DNA of 10,864 nt from Bacteroidota bacterium (lineage in GTDB: Bacteria; Bacteroidota; Bacteroidia; Bacteroidales; JAAYUG01), in assembly GCA_021812865.1 (NCBI GenBank), contig JAKAMP010000034.1:1-10864 (forward strand), read 5' to 3'. Under the pieces are notes generated by a model that worked only from the letters and a program-made list of their open reading frames with translations, made no database searches and was not told the origin of the DNA. Shown piece by piece: positions 8,096-10,864 of this stretch; position 1 is the first letter of the stretch; every line of letters begins with the position of its first letter. Both the position numbers and the translations under genes were made by a program.

Positions 8096-8462
8096 AAAAC
8101 AAATGGTAAAATGATATGTTATTAAAACAGAATCAAAAATAAAATTAATGAGCTTTTATATTCGCATATTAACTATAGTGCTCATTATTAATTATTTACA
8201 TTATTATCCCTTGTGGGTTTCGATGAAGGGACAATCCGGCAAGCCGGTACAGATAGAATACATCGATCATATTGTTTCCATGCATTGCTCAGGGGTAGTC
8301 AATCAACGGGATTATGAGAGAACCCATCAAGGATTCCCGGCTTCTCACATTCACTATAGCATGTATTATTCAATGCCATGCTGCCCTTCGGAAGTTCTCT
8401 TCATCTTCTTCCGCAGTCCCATTATCTTTCATGATTATCATTACGGATAAGCCATTGCCGGG

Positions 8463-8500
8463 GCCGTAAATCCTGTTACCGGTCATTTGTCAGTTACGGC
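8463..8500 (+). repeat. Inverted repeat in the presumed leader of the beta-barrel gene
   Basis: GCCGTAA (8463-8469) and TTACGGC (8494-8500) are perfectly complementary across a 24-nt spacer, so a transcript reaching the beta-barrel ATG at 8565 could form a hairpin with a large loop. No U-tract follows, so it is not an intrinsic terminator. Its role, if any, is unknown. Confidence 0.3.
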
Positions 8501-8564
8501 TCTATACCCGCATGAAATGCATGCATGACTAAAAAAGGAATGGTTACCTAATATCAGTTCCTCT

Positions 8565-10250
8565 ATGAGCAAGCATTATTGGGTTGCAGCAGTGGCAGCT
8601 ATGTTCAGTTCACTGGTGTACGGACAGAATCTAGAACAGATTGGCAGTCAGCCCCCCGTCAGCCTTACAGGCGGACTATCCGCGACAGCTAGTTTTTATG
8701 GCGCTACAGGCATCCAAAACCGAAGGGCTCCCTTCTCTTATATTTTAACCGGCAGCCCTACCTTGAATTTTTATAACAGCATATCCATCCCGTTTTTCTT
8801 TACCTACAGCGAACAGGAGAGGGTATTCAGGCAGCCGTACAACCAGTTTGGCCTAAGTCCGTATTATAAATGGATTACCCTGTATGCCGGGTACAGGAAC
8901 CTGAATTATTCGGAGTTCACCCTGGGCGGGCATACTTTCCTGGGAGGTGGATTCGATCTTCATCCCGGGATCTTCCATTTTGGTTTTATATATGGACGCT
9001 TCAACAGGGCAACACCTGTCGATACGACCTCGGCATCATTCCAGCCATACACCTATGCGAACTGGGGCTATGCTGCAAGGATAGGAGTGGGGAAGGGTGC
9101 AAATTTCCTGGATTTTAGTTTTCTCAGGGCCAGGGACGACAGCAGCAGTGTGCACCCTGATCCTGCTTTTGCCGGAAAGGTTAACCCTGCTCAGAATTTT
9201 GTCCTGGGCATGAAGGGACAGGTCAAATTTCTCGATCACTTCATCTTTTCTCTTGAAGCGGCTACCAGCCTTTACAATTCAAACCTGTTCAACCATTCGG
9301 TTTTATCCGACAGCGCAAAAAGTGTGTATACCCGTTTTCTGGGCAAAATGATTGCTACCAATAGTTCCACACAGGATTACAATGCCCTGCTATCAGCTTT
9401 GACATACCAGGACAAAACATTTGCTGTGCGACTGCAATACAGGCGAGTTGATCCCGGGTATAAATCCATGGGTGCATATTTCTTCAATAATGACGTGGAA
9501 AATATTACCCTGGCGCCATCTTTTCATTTGTTTCACAATAAGTTCAGGTTTGGAGGAAGCATCGGATATCAGCACGACAACCTGAACAAACAGAAAGTGA
9601 CAACCAGTAGCCGGCTGATCGGTTCGGCAAATCTTTCAGCTGAGTTCAACCAGCATTTCGGCGTGGATATGAGTTACACCAATTATGCCAATACGCAAAG
9701 GCACCAGGTGATCCTTGTGAAAGATACCTTCCGCCTTGCCCAGGTCTCTCAGAATTTTTCCTTTACTCCCCATTACATTCATGCCAGTCAGGATCGGATT
9801 CACGCGGTTATTTTCTCGGCCAACTATAATCTCTTTTCCAGTGTTGACAAGAGCATCAACAGCCAGATGGATACGAAAAGTTATAACCTGTTCCTCAATT
9901 ACCAGCTCACCCTGGTTCCTGACAATCTCACCCTTACTTCAAACCTCAATTATATGGATGTGAAGGCTTCAAATATTGAGGAAGGCAATTACGGTATTAC
10001 CCTGGGCGCCAGTAAGGGCTTCCTGAAAAATAAACTCACAGCAGGATGGAACGGATCTTTTCTAAAGGGTATCAGCGCCAATTCCAAAGGACTGATATTG
10101 AACCAGAGCATCAGTATTAATTACAGGATAAGCAAGCATCACAGTTTTGGATTCAATGCAAGCTACATCAATAACAGGTCCCAGGTTACCATTCTCAATC
10201 CTGTGTATTCGGAATGGAGGGGAGACCTCAGTTACCGGTTCATTTTCTGA
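8565..10250 (+). CDS. Predicted outer-membrane beta-barrel protein of unknown function
   Basis: The 561-residue protein has a signal peptide (MSKHYWVAAVAAMFSSLVYG, cleavage near YGQ-N). It then shows regular alternating polar and hydrophobic strands rich in aromatic residues throughout, for example FILTYS-like segments near 85-130, the repeated GYQHD and MSYTNYA strands, and a YxLFLNYQLTL strand. The C-terminus is RGDLSYRFIF with a final Phe, the classic BAM-recognised beta-signal. There is no plug, TonB box or SusC-like N-terminal domain, so it is not a TonB-dependent transporter. I cannot assign a named family. ATG 8565 is the first start ahead of the signal peptide; there is no Shine-Dalgarno sequence, as is common in Bacteroidota. 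The TANFOR-like gene follows after 27 nt, so the two are probably one unit, with the barrel possibly helping to export, anchor or organise its neighbour (inference). Confidence 0.85.
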   Translation: MSKHYWVAAVAAMFSSLVYGQNLEQIGSQPPVSLTGGLSATASFYGATGIQNRRAPFSYILTGSPTLNFYNSISIPFFFTYSEQERVFRQPYNQFGLSPYYKWITLYAGYRNLNYSEFTLGGHTFLGGGFDLHPGIFHFGFIYGRFNRATPVDTTSASFQPYTYANWGYAARIGVGKGANFLDFSFLRARDDSSSVHPDPAFAGKVNPAQNFVLGMKGQVKFLDHFIFSLEAATSLYNSNLFNHSVLSDSAKSVYTRFLGKMIATNSSTQDYNALLSALTYQDKTFAVRLQYRRVDPGYKSMGAYFFNNDVENITLAPSFHLFHNKFRFGGSIGYQHDNLNKQKVTTSSRLIGSANLSAEFNQHFGVDMSYTNYANTQRHQVILVKDTFRLAQVSQNFSFTPHYIHASQDRIHAVIFSANYNLFSSVDKSINSQMDTKSYNLFLNYQLTLVPDNLTLTSNLNYMDVKASNIEEGNYGITLGASKGFLKNKLTAGWNGSFLKGISANSKGLILNQSISINYRISKHHSFGFNASYINNRSQVTILNPVYSEWRGDLSYRFIF

Positions 10251-10277
10251 CAATTGTTCGGCAAAAACGGTTGAAGC

Positions 10278-10864
10278 ATGAAAACTATTCAAAACATAAG
10301 CATAATCAGGAGGACAACATTGGTCTTCCTTTTTGCAACCTTTTTTTCTTCATTGGCATGGTCGCAGTATATGACCATTTCGGGTGTGCAGGTTATCGGG
10401 CCTTATTCCCGTGATCTGTCCAATTACACCAGCAATCCTGCGCAAATACTTATCACCCTGCAGAAGCTTGCCGGGGGGCCCGATGTGAAAGTACGTCTAA
10501 TCGGCAGCCTGAAGGGGGATAACGGAGTCCTGATCAAATCGAACATGAACGGATTCCTGAGTTATCCTGAGTATTTGCTTACTTCCAATTCTCCTACCCA
10601 GATTGTAAACGGCACAGCTATCTCTACTTTATTCGAGTTGCTGGATGTGGATGTAACGGGTACTACAGTGGCCAATTTGCAGGCGAATGGATTGCCACCC
10701 GGCAATTACCAGCTTTGCGTTCAGGCCTACATTGCCGAAAATGATCCGCTCACTGGGTTGCAGATGGGAAGCCAGGCATCAGAAGAGTTCTGCAGCGCAT
10801 CTTTTGCAATCAGTTCGCCTCTTGCCTATGTTTCTGTTTCAGGCATTCAACTATTGCCAGATCG
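10278..10864 (+). CDS. Secreted TANFOR-like domain protein (3' end outside window)
   Basis: From ATG 10278 the frame is open to the window edge, giving 195 residues with no stop. It starts with a signal peptide (basic MKTIQNISIIRR, hydrophobic LVFLFATFFSSLAWS, cleavage near SQ). The next roughly 150 residues match what I recall of the TANFOR domain of Bacteroidota surface proteins: an opening SGVQVIGPYSRDLSNY, a beta-rich middle with GDNGVLI, and an ending LPPGNYQLCVQAY (C147) followed by a second Cys in EEFCSASF (C172). The two Cys may form a disulfide. After it comes YVSVSGIQLLPD, which resembles the domain's opening and suggests a second copy. Such proteins are often long and surface-exposed, but their function is not established. 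The gene lies 27 nt after the beta-barrel gene. Confidence 0.75.
   Translation, partial: MKTIQNISIIRRTTLVFLFATFFSSLAWSQYMTISGVQVIGPYSRDLSNYTSNPAQILITLQKLAGGPDVKVRLIGSLKGDNGVLIKSNMNGFLSYPEYLLTSNSPTQIVNGTAISTLFELLDVDVTGTTVANLQANGLPPGNYQLCVQAYIAENDPLTGLQMGSQASEEFCSASFAISSPLAYVSVSGIQLLPD

Larger units (their letters stand above)
7825..8564. other. Divergent intergenic region, about 740 bp, no convincing gene
   Basis: This separates the minus-strand peptidase from the plus-strand beta-barrel gene and should hold both promoters. The centre (about 8030-8215) is extremely AT-rich, while the part from about 8216 to 8564 returns to ordinary composition. A plus-strand frame at 8148-8450 (100 codons) begins with a hydrophobic stretch and then becomes an odd mix rich in His, Tyr, Ser and Cys. 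A plus-strand frame at 7835-8125 runs through the promoter area. Neither resembles a known protein and I do not call them genes. A perfect 14-bp palindrome and several inverted repeats are present, some listed separately. No tRNA-like fold was noticed. Confidence 0.6.

Noticed and set aside
7835..8125. Plus-strand frame of 96 codons
   Set aside because: It crosses the peptidase leader and the AT-rich promoter region, with Lys/Leu/Ile-heavy low-complexity content and no recognisable features.
9736..9963. Plus-strand frame inside the beta-barrel gene
   Set aside because: It lies in a second frame of a clear coding gene; its composition reflects the barrel codons read out of phase.

Overview
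The window looks like chromosome from a member of the Bacteroidota. The evidence is the lack of Shine-Dalgarno sequences at most starts, a TAnnTTTG-type -7 promoter box, Bacteroidota-style signal peptides ending in a Gln-rich cleavage region, and a secreted protein resembling the TANFOR domain described from Tannerella forsythia. A genus cannot be named from this sequence. There are no rRNA or tRNA genes, CRISPR arrays or insertion sequences.

Region 1 (1-3984, + strand) is a compact tripartite drug-efflux operon in the order EmrA-like adaptor (5' end off the window), EmrB-like 14-helix DHA2 transporter, and TolC-like outer-membrane channel. The genes overlap by 1 and 8 bases, so translation is probably coupled. 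Together they would span both membranes and expel amphipathic compounds.

Region 2 (4070-7824, - strand) converges on the efflux operon. In transcription order it holds a secreted M1-type zinc aminopeptidase with a C-terminal PDZ-like domain, a short orphan reading frame without an ATG that may be a gene remnant, a membrane-anchored extracytoplasmic protein of unknown family that may fold as a TIM barrel, and a VOC/glyoxalase-fold protein whose four metal ligands are all present. The last two genes are 5 nt apart and are very likely co-transcribed. A TAnnTTTG match lies upstream of the peptidase.

Region 3 (7825-8564) is a long divergent intergenic stretch. Its centre is very AT-rich and carries a perfect 14-bp palindrome. 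The part nearer the + strand genes has several inverted repeats and one doubtful 100-codon frame.

Region 4 (8565-10864, + strand) is a two-gene unit: a predicted 561-residue outer-membrane beta-barrel of unknown function, followed 27 nt later by a secreted TANFOR-like protein that runs off the window. The N-terminal signature of its first domain recurs about 153 residues later, which suggests a tandem-repeat surface protein. This barrel/TANFOR pair is the least understood part of the window and the best candidate for an undescribed envelope system.
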